Shown here piece by piece: positions 14,585 through 23,820 of a DNA stretch of 32,717 nucleotides (its first letter is position 1; each line of letters opens with the position of its first letter). The position numbers and the translations under genes are program-made. The notes under the pieces are model-generated. The model did no database searches and was not told the DNA's origin. It worked only from the letters and a program-made list of their open reading frames with translations. The DNA comes from an uncultured Bacteroidia bacterium (lineage in GTDB: Bacteria > Bacteroidota > Bacteroidia > NS11-12g > UBA9320), in assembly GCA_905478335.1 (NCBI GenBank), contig CAJQIC010000036.1, forward strand, positions 1 through 32,717, written 5' to 3'.

Positions 14585-16345
14585 TTAAGCCTCCTCGAAT
14601 TGTTGACTCATCAACAGCTTATGATAGGCTCCTTTTTGGCTAACCAAAAGGTCGTGTGACCCTTTTTCTAAGACTTTCCCCTTGTCTAACACTAGAATCG
14701 TATCTGCATTGCGAATGGTGCTGAGTCTATGCGCAATAACAATAGAGGTTCGGCCATGCATTAGCTTTGTTATGGCTTCTTGAATTATTGCTTCAGTTTC
14801 TGAATCAACAGATGACGTTGCCTCGTCTAAGATGAGAATTTTAGGGTTAAATGCGAGCGCGCGTGCAAACGAGATTAATTGACGCTGACCAACGGATAAA
14901 GAACTGCCACGTTCCATTACATTGTAATCGTAACCGCCTTCCATACGTTGAATAAAATCGTGGGCGCCAATTTGTTTTGCCGCCTCCATCATGTCCTCTG
15001 TAGAAATACGATCTTCAACCAATCGAATATTTTCTTCAACGGTGCCCGAAAACAAAAACACGTCTTGCAGTACAAAAGCAATTTGACTTCTTAAGCTCTT
15101 TAACTCCCACTTTTTTATATCTACGCCATCCACGCTTATCTCGCCAGATTGGTAGTCGTAAAACTTGGTTAACAAGTTAACTAAAGTCGATTTTCCTGAA
15201 CCTGTCGCCCCTACAATGGCAAGTGTTTTACCAGGCTCTACATCAAACGAAATGTCATGTATTATTTGTTCTTCAGGCGTATAGCCAAAAGAAACATGGT
15301 CGAATTTCACATTACCTATTACTTCAGCCTCATGGGTACCATTTTCTTCTACATACGTAGGGTCATCAATCAACGCAAATATCCTTTCAGAGGCAACCAT
15401 TCCCATTTGCATGGTATTAAACCTGTCTGCAATCATTCGAATCGGTCTAAAAAACATGTTTAAGTACAAAATGAACGACACCATTACACCAGGCGTTATA
15501 CTGCCGCTAAGCGCGTTACGAGATCCGTACCAAACCATTAATCCGATTGATGTAGCTGTTATGATTTCCACTATCGGAAAGAAAATAGCGTAGTGAAAAA
15601 TTGATTTTTTATTCGCTTCTAGATGCAGTCGATTAATGTCCTTAAACTTTTTCATCTCTGCAGCCTCTCGATTAAAAATTTGCACCACACTCATTCCAGT
15701 GATGTGTTCTTGAACAAATGAATTTAATCTGGAGATTTGAGTCCGGACTTGTTGGAAAGCACTTTTTACGCCTTTACGGAATTGATTTGATGCGTATATC
15801 AACAATGGCAAAACGGCCAAGCAAATTAATGTCAGCTTCCAATCGGTATAGAACATCAAAAAGGTAATCACAAACAAGGTCAGAAAATCACCTGATATGG
15901 TTATGATTCCCTGAGAAAAAATATTGGCTACCGTTTCGATATCCGATACACTTCTGGTAACCATGGTACCAATTGGTGTTTTGTCGTAGAACTTGACTTT
16001 TAGGCTCGTTAGGTGTTTAAACACGCGAACACGCAAAGCACTTATTACTTCTTGGCCCAACCAATTGGTTAAATACGTATTGACAAACATGATTAATGTT
16101 TGCAAAATCAGCAGGCTTATCAACAAGATTAGCATCCGTGTCAAGCCTTCCAAGTCACCATTTGCGATATACTTATCCAGCGAAAGGCGAATTAACACCG
16201 GCTGTAACGGCATCAATATGGCCAATGAGATGGTCGTAAACACGGCAATCAAACCATATTTCTTGTATGGCGTTGCCAACAAAACAATACGTCTCAATAG
16301 CTTGAGATCGAACGCATTACCTGTTTTGTCGTTACTATTACTCAC
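14585..16345 (-). CDS. ABC exporter, fused permease and ATPase (MsbA/LmrA type)
   Basis: 586 residues. The N-terminal half has about six membrane helices (30-310) and the C-terminal half an ATPase. Visible motifs are Walker A GATGSGKS (379-386), signature LSVGQRQL, Walker B ILILDEATSS and the H-loop IVIAHRLST. It should form a homodimer or heterodimer exporting a lipid, peptide or drug across the inner membrane; the substrate cannot be read. The start is GTG (16343-16345), 5 nt after truA. It is the last gene of the thiolase-truA-ABC operon and is followed by dyads at 14499-14554. Confidence 0.92.
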   Translation of the reverse strand: MSNSNDKTGNAFDLKLLRRIVLLATPYKKYGLIAVFTTISLAILMPLQPVLIRLSLDKYIANGDLEGLTRMLILLISLLILQTLIMFVNTYLTNWLGQEVISALRVRVFKHLTSLKVKFYDKTPIGTMVTRSVSDIETVANIFSQGIITISGDFLTLFVITFLMFYTDWKLTLICLAVLPLLIYASNQFRKGVKSAFQQVRTQISRLNSFVQEHITGMSVVQIFNREAAEMKKFKDINRLHLEANKKSIFHYAIFFPIVEIITATSIGLMVWYGSRNALSGSITPGVMVSFILYLNMFFRPIRMIADRFNTMQMGMVASERIFALIDDPTYVEENGTHEAEVIGNVKFDHVSFGYTPEEQIIHDISFDVEPGKTLAIVGATGSGKSTLVNLLTKFYDYQSGEISVDGVDIKKWELKSLRSQIAFVLQDVFLFSGTVEENIRLVEDRISTEDMMEAAKQIGAHDFIQRMEGGYDYNVMERGSSLSVGQRQLISFARALAFNPKILILDEATSSVDSETEAIIQEAITKLMHGRTSIVIAHRLSTIRNADTILVLDKGKVLEKGSHDLLVSQKGAYHKLLMSQQFEEA

Positions 16346-16350
16346 TTGTT

Positions 16351-17097
16351 TTAAATTTCTTTCCAGTCAGTCGTGTTGTATGCCACATGTTCTAAAAACA
16401 AACCTTGCGCTGGGACAGAATATCCTGCGCGCTGTCTGTTTTGAGAAACGATTATATCTTCAAACTCCTGAAGTGATATTTTGTTTTCTCCAACCTCTAA
16501 TAAAGTCCCCACAATTGCCCTTACCATATTTCGTAAAAACCGGTTTGCGGTGATGGTTAAAACCAACATCGACTTTTCCTCTGTCCATTCTGCCTCTGTT
16601 ACATCGCAAATATTGGTTTTATTTTGCGTATGACTTTTACAGAAAGCACCGAACTCTTTATGGTTCATAAGAATGGCGCAAGCTTGATTCATTAAATCAA
16701 CATTTAATGTACGGTAGAACACCATCGAATAGTGACGATTAAAAGGATTCTTTTCTCGCGATATATAATATCGATACGTTCGCGCAGTTGCATCAAATCT
16801 GGCATTAAAGTTATCAGGCACAGCATAAACAGCGTCTATACCAATATCTTTTGGCAGTACATTGTTTAATCTGAACAAGAAGTCACTGGCAAGGTCACCA
16901 TCGTAATTAAAATGAGCAATAAAGTGTTTGGCGTGAACACCAGTGTCGGTTCTACCGCAGCCAGTAATAGGTGTTTTTTTTCTTAGAAGCTTATGCAATG
17001 CTTCTTGAATAACTTCCTGAACCGTTTCGACGTTGTTTTGGAATTGCCAACCATGGTAATTCCCACCGTCATATTTGAGCTCTAATGCTATACGCAT
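16351..17097 (-). CDS. truA: tRNA pseudouridine(38-40) synthase
   Basis: 248 residues, normal TruA length. It isomerises uridine to pseudouridine at positions 38-40 in the anticodon arm. The catalytic motif GCGRTDTGVHA carries Asp51. Supporting stretches are LKYDGGNYHGWQFQ at the N-terminus, FNARFDATARTYRYYI, and FLRNMVRAIVGTLLEVG near the C-terminus. It lies 5 nt from each neighbour, inside the thiolase-truA-ABC operon. Confidence 0.96.
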   Translation of the reverse strand: MRIALELKYDGGNYHGWQFQNNVETVQEVIQEALHKLLRKKTPITGCGRTDTGVHAKHFIAHFNYDGDLASDFLFRLNNVLPKDIGIDAVYAVPDNFNARFDATARTYRYYISREKNPFNRHYSMVFYRTLNVDLMNQACAILMNHKEFGAFCKSHTQNKTNICDVTEAEWTEEKSMLVLTITANRFLRNMVRAIVGTLLEVGENKISLQEFEDIIVSQNRQRAGYSVPAQGLFLEHVAYNTTDWKEI

Positions 17098-17102
17098 TTA
17101 AT

Positions 17103-18299
17103 CTAAAGCTTTTCGAAAATAACGGCTTTACCCTGACCAACACCAACACACATCGTGGCTAAACCATACCGGACGTCTTGCTTTTGCATTTCGTGTAGTA
17201 AGGTAGTTGAAATTCGAGCACCGCTGGCTCCTAGCGGATGACCAATGGCTATTGACCCACCATTCACGTTTACCAAGTCCATGTTTACGTCTAACTCAGT
17301 TGCACAAGCTATGGCCTGAGCCGCAAAAGCTTCATTCAGTTCAATTAAGCCAATGTCCTGCATATTCAAACCAGCGCGTTTTAGTGCTTTTTGAGTTGCT
17401 GATACTGGGCCTATACCCATGATATCTGGGTGCACTCCTGTTTCAGCCTCTGCGACAACCCGTGCGATAGGTTTCAAATTCATGGATTTGACCGCTTCTT
17501 CAGAAGCCATCAACAACATAGCTGCTCCATCATTTATTCCTGATGAATTACCCGCAGTTACAGTTCCTCCCTCACGGAAAGCAGGCCTCAAGGTTGATAA
17601 TTTTTCTATTGAACTTAACCTTGGATGTTCGTCTTTATTAAAGATGATAGGATCAGATTTACGCTGCGGAATAGACACTGCAGTCAGCTCATTATTAAAC
17701 TTTCCTGCTTTGTGCGCAGCATCATATTTAACTTGTGTATGATGAGAGAATTCATCTTGAGACTCTCTCGAGATATTCCATTTTTCAGCCACATTTTCAG
17801 CTGTTTCACCCATAGCAAATGGATGGTATTCTTTGGCCAGTTTGGGATTTGTAAACCGCCACCCTATCGATGTATCGTAAATTTCTGGTTTTCTGGAAAA
17901 AGCCGTTTCAGCCTTAGCCATAACAAAAGGTGCTCTGGTCATACTTTCTACTCCACCAGCTAGGTATAAATCACCATAACCAACCATTAGACTTTTGGCC
18001 GCATCGCCAATGGCTTGCAATCCGCTTGCGCAAAGTCTATTGACCGTCACCCCTGGCACTGTAATCGGAAGACCAGCCATTAATACCGCCATTCGTGCGA
18101 CATCTCGATTGTCTTCGCCAGCTTGATTTGCTGCGCCCATTATCACATCCTCAACTCGACTAAAATCTACAGATGCATTACGCTCTACAATGGATTTAAT
18201 TACAATGGCGGCAAGATCATCTGGACGAATACTTGCCAAACTACCTCCAAATTTTCCGACTGGTGTGCGCACCGCATCAATGACGTAAGCTGTTTTCAT
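17103..18299 (-). CDS. Acetyl-CoA acyltransferase (thiolase)
   Basis: 398 residues. Thiolase superfamily: nucleophile Cys90 in NRLCASGLQAIG, the catalytic His354 in GGSIAIGHPLGASGAR, and the second Cys384 in TMCVGVGQGKAVI. The segments ANQAGEDNRDVARMA, GGVESMTRAPFVMAKAE and YDTSIGWRF resemble 3-oxoadipyl-CoA thiolases (PcaF/PaaJ), but general beta-ketothiolases of fatty acid oxidation are similar. No aromatic-degradation genes are nearby, so the substrate is left open. First gene of an operon with truA and an ABC exporter. It has its own -7 element, divergent from the DUF4293 gene. Confidence 0.93.
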   Translation of the reverse strand: MKTAYVIDAVRTPVGKFGGSLASIRPDDLAAIVIKSIVERNASVDFSRVEDVIMGAANQAGEDNRDVARMAVLMAGLPITVPGVTVNRLCASGLQAIGDAAKSLMVGYGDLYLAGGVESMTRAPFVMAKAETAFSRKPEIYDTSIGWRFTNPKLAKEYHPFAMGETAENVAEKWNISRESQDEFSHHTQVKYDAAHKAGKFNNELTAVSIPQRKSDPIIFNKDEHPRLSSIEKLSTLRPAFREGGTVTAGNSSGINDGAAMLLMASEEAVKSMNLKPIARVVAEAETGVHPDIMGIGPVSATQKALKRAGLNMQDIGLIELNEAFAAQAIACATELDVNMDLVNVNGGSIAIGHPLGASGARISTTLLHEMQKQDVRYGLATMCVGVGQGKAVIFEKL

Positions 18300-18318
18300 A
18301 TTGCAATTTTTGAGCGTG

Positions 18319-18326
18319 CAAAGGTA
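18319..18326 (-). promoter_or_regulatory. -7 promoter element of the thiolase operon
   Basis: TACCTTTG on the minus strand is an exact TAnnTTTG match, 19 nt before the thiolase ATG. It lies 12 bp from the oppositely oriented element of the DUF4293 gene. Confidence 0.5.
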
Positions 18327-18338
18327 TTGATAATGGCT

Positions 18339-18346
18339 TAATTTTG
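18339..18346 (+). promoter_or_regulatory. -7 promoter element of the DUF4293 gene
   Basis: TAATTTTG is an exact TAnnTTTG match, with only 5 nt before the ATG at 18352. Transcription would start at or next to the ATG, predicting a leaderless or near-leaderless mRNA. Confidence 0.45.
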
Positions 18347-18351
18347 TCCAT

Positions 18352-18855
18352 ATGATTCAACGATTGCAAAGCCTCTATTTGATAGCCATTACCATAATAA
18401 GTAGTTTGCTTCTTTTTGGCGACATTCCTTTCTATTCAGAAACTGGCAAACCGAGTGTTGCCAATGAAAATACCGGTGACGCAACAGCATATGCTTCAAC
18501 GACCATCACGGTAGATTACAATTCTACGGATACAGAAGAAGGTAAAATCGGGACGAACCATACGATAATTTACTTCCTTGGTGGCATAGCTCTACTATCC
18601 TTAATTACCCTATTTTTATTTAAGAAAAGAAAATTACAGCAGCGTTTGGTATTTGGCATAATGGCTATGAACGTGGTAGTGATTGTGGCGATGTATTTGG
18701 TTAGCTTCGGTAATGGGTATACAGACATTGATACCAAACAGGCGGTGTTAAATGGGGCGGGTATACCCTTAGCCATTTTCGTTTTCGCCATTCTGGCGTA
18801 TCAAAGGATTGGTAAAGACGAAAAACTTGTACGTTCACTAGATCGTATTCGTTAG
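18352..18855 (+). CDS. DUF4293 family membrane protein
   Basis: 167 residues. It begins MIQRLQSLYLIAITIISSLLLF, the MIQR-Q-YL opening seen in Bacteroidota DUF4293 proteins. Four membrane helices are predicted (about 5-24, 74-90, 99-118 and 136-149), with a polar loop after the first. Function is unknown for the family. The stop overlaps the following gene's GTG start by one base (TAGTG), so translation is probably coupled to the peptide ABC ATPase. Confidence 0.85.
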   Translation: MIQRLQSLYLIAITIISSLLLFGDIPFYSETGKPSVANENTGDATAYASTTITVDYNSTDTEEGKIGTNHTIIYFLGGIALLSLITLFLFKKRKLQQRLVFGIMAMNVVVIVAMYLVSFGNGYTDIDTKQAVLNGAGIPLAIFVFAILAYQRIGKDEKLVRSLDRIR

Positions 18856-20504
18856 TGCAAGACCTGTTAAACATACAAAACTTAGACATATCATTCCCGT
18901 CTGACAATGGACCTGAGCAGGTTGTCAAAGGTTTCAACTTGACCTTACAACCAGGTCAAATCATCGGAATCGTTGGAGAATCTGGATCTGGCAAGAGTGT
19001 TAGTGTTTTGAGTCTTACTCGACTCATTTCTAATGCGATTTGTAGGGCCGACAACATGTCTTTCACCTCAGAAAAAGGGATTGAACTTGACCTTTTAAAC
19101 TCAGATGATGCCGATTTAGAAACCATCCGTGGTAATGAAATATCGTATATATTTCAAGAACCTATGACGGCTTTGCATCCGCTATTTACCTGTGGACAGC
19201 AAGTAGTTGAAGCCATTGTTCAGCATCAGTCTATTAACAAAACTAAAGCAAAGAAAAAGGCACTTGACTTGCTTATTGAGATGCAACTTCCAGAGCCCGA
19301 AAGACTGTATAAACGTTACCCACATCAACTATCTGGAGGACAAAGACAACGGGTAATGATTGCCATTGCTTTGGCCAACAACCCTTCCATTCTTATTGCA
19401 GACGAGCCTACAACGGCGCTAGATAGTGTGCTTCAAAAAGCCTTAACACAGCACATGGTTGAAAGCTGTAAAAAAAGAAATACTGGACTTGTATTAATCT
19501 CACATGATTTACAATTGGTCAAAGATTTTACAGACGAAATTATCGTTATGTATAAGGGCGATATCATAGAAACAGGGTCTACCGCGCAAGTGGTAAACAA
19601 CCCACAGAGCGTTTACACCAAGAGCCTGTTGCAATGCCAACCCAAGTTTACAAACCGATCTACCGTGCTTCCCACCATCCATGAACTTGCCGATTATGTA
19701 GATGGAGAATTTGTAGCCAAACCATTTAATAATCACAGCTTTACATTTCAAAAAATTGACGACGCGGCCTACATTGAAGTACAAAACATTTCTAAATCAT
19801 TTCCAAACGGCAAGACGGTAACCAAAGCGTTAACCGACGTAAGTTTTGACATACACAAAGGGGAAACACTAGGATTAATTGGAGAGTCTGGATGCGGAAA
19901 ATCAACGCTTTCTAAAATAATTATACAACTTCTGGAGGCAGACAGTGGCCGTATCACTTTTCAGGGTAAGCCGGCCAACAGTGATCGTAAGGCATTTGCC
20001 AAGAAGGTTCAGATGATATTTCAAGACCCCTATGCCTCGCTCAATCCTGCCATGAAGGTTGGTGATATTATTTCGGAACCTATTCGGGTACATAAACTGG
20101 CGCAAGGAAAGCAAGCGATAAAAGAAAAAGTACATGCGCTGTTGATTGAAGTTGGGTTACGAGAGAAAGATTATGCTAAATACCCGCATGAATTTTCTGG
20201 TGGTCAACGACAACGTGTAAGCATAGCCCGTGCGTTAGCTGTAGAGCCAGATTTGATTATTTGCGACGAGTCGGTTTCGGCTTTAGATATATCCGTACAG
20301 GCGCAAATACTTAATTTGTTTAACCAGCTGAAAGTGAATAGGCAATTAACCTATTTGTTTATTAGTCATGATTTAAACGTTGTGAGTTATATCTGCGATC
20401 GTATCGTTGTGATGCAAGAAGGAAAAGTTGTTGAACTGAGTGATACTGAGTCACTTGTTGAAAATCCGAAAGAAGCCTATACCAAGAAGTTATTGCAGGC
20501 TTAA
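18855..20504 (+). CDS. ABC transporter ATPase with two nucleotide-binding domains (DppD-DppF/YejF-like)
   Basis: 549 residues from GTG (18855-18857). Two complete NBDs are fused. The first has Walker A GESGSGKS (41-48), LSGGQRQRV and ILIADEPTTALD. The second has Walker A GESGCGKS (343-350), FSGGQRQRVSIARAL and LIICDESVSALD, where the usual DEP is DES; the catalytic Glu is kept. This layout is that of the oligopeptide/dipeptide importer ATPases, which energise peptide uptake. No permease or binding-protein gene is in the window, so its membrane partner must be encoded elsewhere. It overlaps the DUF4293 gene by one base. Confidence 0.9.
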   Translation: MQDLLNIQNLDISFPSDNGPEQVVKGFNLTLQPGQIIGIVGESGSGKSVSVLSLTRLISNAICRADNMSFTSEKGIELDLLNSDDADLETIRGNEISYIFQEPMTALHPLFTCGQQVVEAIVQHQSINKTKAKKKALDLLIEMQLPEPERLYKRYPHQLSGGQRQRVMIAIALANNPSILIADEPTTALDSVLQKALTQHMVESCKKRNTGLVLISHDLQLVKDFTDEIIVMYKGDIIETGSTAQVVNNPQSVYTKSLLQCQPKFTNRSTVLPTIHELADYVDGEFVAKPFNNHSFTFQKIDDAAYIEVQNISKSFPNGKTVTKALTDVSFDIHKGETLGLIGESGCGKSTLSKIIIQLLEADSGRITFQGKPANSDRKAFAKKVQMIFQDPYASLNPAMKVGDIISEPIRVHKLAQGKQAIKEKVHALLIEVGLREKDYAKYPHEFSGGQRQRVSIARALAVEPDLIICDESVSALDISVQAQILNLFNQLKVNRQLTYLFISHDLNVVSYICDRIVVMQEGKVVELSDTESLVENPKEAYTKKLLQA

Positions 20505-20670
20505 GTGACTGCCTAAATGAACAAATTCTACGTTCAACTGTCTAGAGTATAGTCAATAACATCTAAAAGGCGGTTTTGTAACCAGAGAACCTCATTGACT
20601 TTTGGGTACCATAAGCCCTACTCTACTTCTACATTACCAAAACATTAAACCTCACCTAACCATTCACACC

Positions 20671-20688
20671 TTCAGATTAACCTCTGAA
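20671..20688. other. Small inverted repeat upstream of rnr
   Basis: TTCAGA-TTAACC-TCTGAA has 6-bp arms and lies just before the proposed rnr -7 box. No T-tract follows, so it is not an obvious terminator. The rest of 20505-20670 shows no gene or other structure. Confidence 0.3.
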
Positions 20689-20695
20689 AATCACT

Positions 20696-20703
20696 TAACT
20701 TCG
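20696..20703 (+). promoter_or_regulatory. Possible -7 element of the rnr operon
   Basis: TAACTTCG differs from TAnnTTTG at one base and lies 7 nt before the TTG start of rnr. If used, the leader would be only a few bases long. Confidence 0.3.
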
Positions 20704-20710
20704 CAACGAT

Positions 20711-22843
20711 TTGAAAAAGAAGAAAAAAATACATAAATCCGGGCCTAAAAAACTGCCCGGTAAATACAGACAACTACTGGACTTTTTTCGCGGAAACCCT
20801 CGAAAATCCTACAATTACAAACAAATAACGCATCAATTAGGGATTTCATCTCCTGAACAAAAAGATGATGTTATAAAAATTCTCCAGGTTATGGAGAAAG
20901 AGGAAATCATTGAAGCAGTAGAAAGAGGCAAATACCGTTACATCCCTGACTATAGCTTGTTTACAGGCATAGTTGAGTTTACTCAACGTGGAGCAGCCTT
21001 TGTTTTGGTTGACGACCTGGATGAAGACATTTACATTAGCAAGTCTTTAACTGGAATGGCCTTAAATGGCGATACGGTTACCGTTGAATTAATCAGACAG
21101 AAAAAAGGAAGCCGACTAGAGGGTAAAATTATTGAAGTTGTAGAGCGCGCACGAACCCAGTTTGTTGGCACCGTTCAGCGCATGAAGAAGTTCGCTTTTA
21201 TAATTCCGGATAACAGCCGAATTCATGTTGACTTTTTTGTATCCATAGAGGATATGAACAAAGCCAAAGACGGAGACAAAGTGCTGGTTGACTTAATTGA
21301 CTGGCCTTTAAGTACGCCAAACCCGTATTGCAGAGTCACCAAGATACTTGGTAAGGCGGGTGAGCACGACACGGAGATGCATGCCATTGTTGCAGAATTT
21401 GGGTTTAAAACCGAATTTGAGCAGAACGTTTTGGATGATGCCGAAGGCTTCCCAGACAAGATTTCGAAAGAAGAAATACAGAAACGTAAGGATCTGCGCG
21501 ATACACTCACTTTTACCATCGACCCAGTTGATGCCAAAGATTTTGACGATGCCATTTCTTACAAAAAATTAGAAAACGGAAACCACGAGGTGGGCGTCCA
21601 CATAGCGGATGTTAGCCATTTTGTAAGACCAAACTCTGCCTTAGATGATGAGGCGTTTGACCGTGCCACATCTGTTTATCTTGTTGATCGCACGATTCCT
21701 ATGCTCCCTGAGCGGATATCCAACCACTTGTGTTCGTTGAAACCCAACGTTGATCGATTGGCTTTTGCTGTCATTTTTGAACTGAATAACAAGGCCGACA
21801 TCGTTAACTACTGGGTGGGCAAAACCGTTATTCATTCAGATCGCAGGTTTAGTTATGAAGAAGCCCAAGAGGTGATTGAAGGAAAATCAAAAGAACTTCA
21901 AACTGAAATACAACAATTAAATACACTTGCCCATAAACTCCGGGACCAACGCTTTAAAAATGGTGCAATTTCATTCGAGAGCGACGAGTTTAGGTTTCTG
22001 TTAGATGAACAAGGCAAACCTGTTGAAGTCATAAAAAAGGTACGTGTAGATGCACATAAGATGATTGAGGATTATATGCTATTGGCCAACAAAACCATTG
22101 CCAAGCATGTATATACCAAGATTAAAAAAGTATTGCCGTATCGTGTTCATGATTCACCGAATATTGAAAAAATGGCATTCTTCATTCAAACGGCGAAAAA
22201 ATTCGGGTATGATATTGATACAAAAAGCAACGAAGCAATCAGCAAAACGATTAACCATATGGTAGAAAAATCGGAAGGTAAAGTGGAGGCAAACATACTG
22301 CACCCCCTTGCGATTAGAAGTATGGAGAAAGCTGTTTATACAACAAAGGACACCTATCACTTTGGTTTAAATTTCAACTACTATACGCACTTCACAAGTC
22401 CGATACGGCGGTATCCTGACCTCATTGTACACCGGTTGCTTTTTGATTATTTAAATAACAAATCAGCGCCAAAAGTTGACGACGTAGAAAAGGCTTGTAA
22501 ACACAGCTCTCAAATGGAGCAGAAAGCGACTCAGGCAGAAAGAGCCTCATCCAAATACAAACAGATAGAATACTTATCTGATTATGTGGGAGAAGTATTT
22601 GACGGGATAATTTCTGGGGTAACAGAATGGGGAATATTTGTTGAGCTTAAAGACAACCATTGTGAAGGCATGGTGCGCATTAGCGATATGAAGGGAGACT
22701 TCTATGAGTTTTATGAAAAGGATTTATCCGTTGTCGGCCGCCGGACAGGTAGACGATTCACCTTTGGAGACGATGTAAAGGTGCGTATCAAAAAAACAAA
22801 TATGCACAAACGTACCGCAGATTTTAGCTTGATTCTGAGATGA
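20711..22843 (+). CDS. rnr: Ribonuclease R
   Basis: 710 residues. It is a processive 3'-5' exoribonuclease that degrades structured RNA. Order: basic Lys-rich N-terminus, winged-helix domain (about 15-75), cold-shock OB domains (about 80-230), RNB catalytic domain (about 255-600) and C-terminal S1 domain (about 630-710, VGEVFDGIISGVTEWGIFVEL). The catalytic acidic cluster is intact in TIDPVDAKDFDDAIS (Asp271, Asp274, Asp277, Asp279, Asp280), and THFTSPIRRYPDLIVHR is present. The only nearby start is TTG (20711-20713). The stop overlaps the next ATG by 4 nt (ATGA), placing it in an operon with the polyprenyl synthase and lipoate ligase genes. Confidence 0.96.
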   Translation: MKKKKKIHKSGPKKLPGKYRQLLDFFRGNPRKSYNYKQITHQLGISSPEQKDDVIKILQVMEKEEIIEAVERGKYRYIPDYSLFTGIVEFTQRGAAFVLVDDLDEDIYISKSLTGMALNGDTVTVELIRQKKGSRLEGKIIEVVERARTQFVGTVQRMKKFAFIIPDNSRIHVDFFVSIEDMNKAKDGDKVLVDLIDWPLSTPNPYCRVTKILGKAGEHDTEMHAIVAEFGFKTEFEQNVLDDAEGFPDKISKEEIQKRKDLRDTLTFTIDPVDAKDFDDAISYKKLENGNHEVGVHIADVSHFVRPNSALDDEAFDRATSVYLVDRTIPMLPERISNHLCSLKPNVDRLAFAVIFELNNKADIVNYWVGKTVIHSDRRFSYEEAQEVIEGKSKELQTEIQQLNTLAHKLRDQRFKNGAISFESDEFRFLLDEQGKPVEVIKKVRVDAHKMIEDYMLLANKTIAKHVYTKIKKVLPYRVHDSPNIEKMAFFIQTAKKFGYDIDTKSNEAISKTINHMVEKSEGKVEANILHPLAIRSMEKAVYTTKDTYHFGLNFNYYTHFTSPIRRYPDLIVHRLLFDYLNNKSAPKVDDVEKACKHSSQMEQKATQAERASSKYKQIEYLSDYVGEVFDGIISGVTEWGIFVELKDNHCEGMVRISDMKGDFYEFYEKDLSVVGRRTGRRFTFGDDVKVRIKKTNMHKRTADFSLILR

Positions 22844-23814
22844 CCACATATAAAAACTATTTAAAGCAATACCTGGACTACGTTAAAAACAATCCTTTTA
22901 CAGGAGCGCCAGATGAACTATATGATCCAGCAAATTACATCCTTCAACTTGGAGGTAAGCGCGTTAGACCTTTGTTGGTATTACTCGGATACGGCCTTAC
23001 CAATACAGATGTAACAAAGGCTTTACCGCTAGCCAATGCCGTTGAAGTGTTTCACAATTTCACCTTGATGCACGACGACATTATGGATAATGCCGATGTA
23101 CGCAGAGGTGAACCTACAGTTCATGTTAAGTGGAATCCGAACATCGCTATTTTGAGCGGTGACTTGATGTTGGTCAAAGCCTATCAAATGTTAAATAATC
23201 TTCAAACAGATTTAGAAACCAAAACTCAAATCACCGATGGTTTTGGTAAAATGGCAGAAGAAGTTTGTGTTGGACAACAGTTTGACATGAATTTTGAAAC
23301 ACAAGAAACTGTAAACGAATCTGATTACCTAGCCATGATTGAAGGTAAAACCTCGGTGTTGTTGGCATTTAGTTTAGAAGCAGGAGGGCAATTAGGAGGA
23401 GCCAATAAAACGGTAACAGATGCCTTGTATCAGTATGGTTTAAATATTGGCTTGGCGTTTCAAGTAATGGACGATTACTTGGATACCTTTGGAGACCAAG
23501 CAAGTTTTGGTAAGCGCATTGGTGGAGATATATTAGAAAACAAGAAAACACTCTTGTGGATTGAAGCAAGAAAAAGAGCGCAGCCAGATCAATTGAAATC
23601 GTTGGACGAATGGTACGGTAAAACCATTGATAGCCAAGAAAAAATTGATGCCGTAACGTTATTATTTAGGACCCTAGAAGTAGACAAATATGCCGAGCAA
23701 ATGATGCATCAGTTTTCTACCAAAGCGTCTAACTACCTTGATATAATTCGGCAACAGTACAACACGGAATTAATCGAATCATTGGCATCAGATTTAATGA
23801 CAAGGAGTAAATAG
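22840..23814 (+). CDS. Polyprenyl (farnesyl/geranylgeranyl type) diphosphate synthase
   Basis: 324 residues. Trans-isoprenyl diphosphate synthase that elongates allylic diphosphates with isopentenyl diphosphate, feeding quinone, carotenoid or undecaprenol pathways. GGKRVRP (38-44) binds IPP. The first Asp-rich motif is DDIMD (79-83) in LMHDDIMDNADVRRG, and the second is DDYLD (211-215) in FQVMDDYLDTFGD. Product chain length is set by residues before the first motif (FHNFTLMHDD) and is not certain. The ATG overlaps the rnr stop by 4 nt, and the lipoate ligase follows after 6 nt. Confidence 0.92.
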   Translation: MTTYKNYLKQYLDYVKNNPFTGAPDELYDPANYILQLGGKRVRPLLVLLGYGLTNTDVTKALPLANAVEVFHNFTLMHDDIMDNADVRRGEPTVHVKWNPNIAILSGDLMLVKAYQMLNNLQTDLETKTQITDGFGKMAEEVCVGQQFDMNFETQETVNESDYLAMIEGKTSVLLAFSLEAGGQLGGANKTVTDALYQYGLNIGLAFQVMDDYLDTFGDQASFGKRIGGDILENKKTLLWIEARKRAQPDQLKSLDEWYGKTIDSQEKIDAVTLLFRTLEVDKYAEQMMHQFSTKASNYLDIIRQQYNTELIESLASDLMTRSK

Positions 23815-23820
23815 AATACG

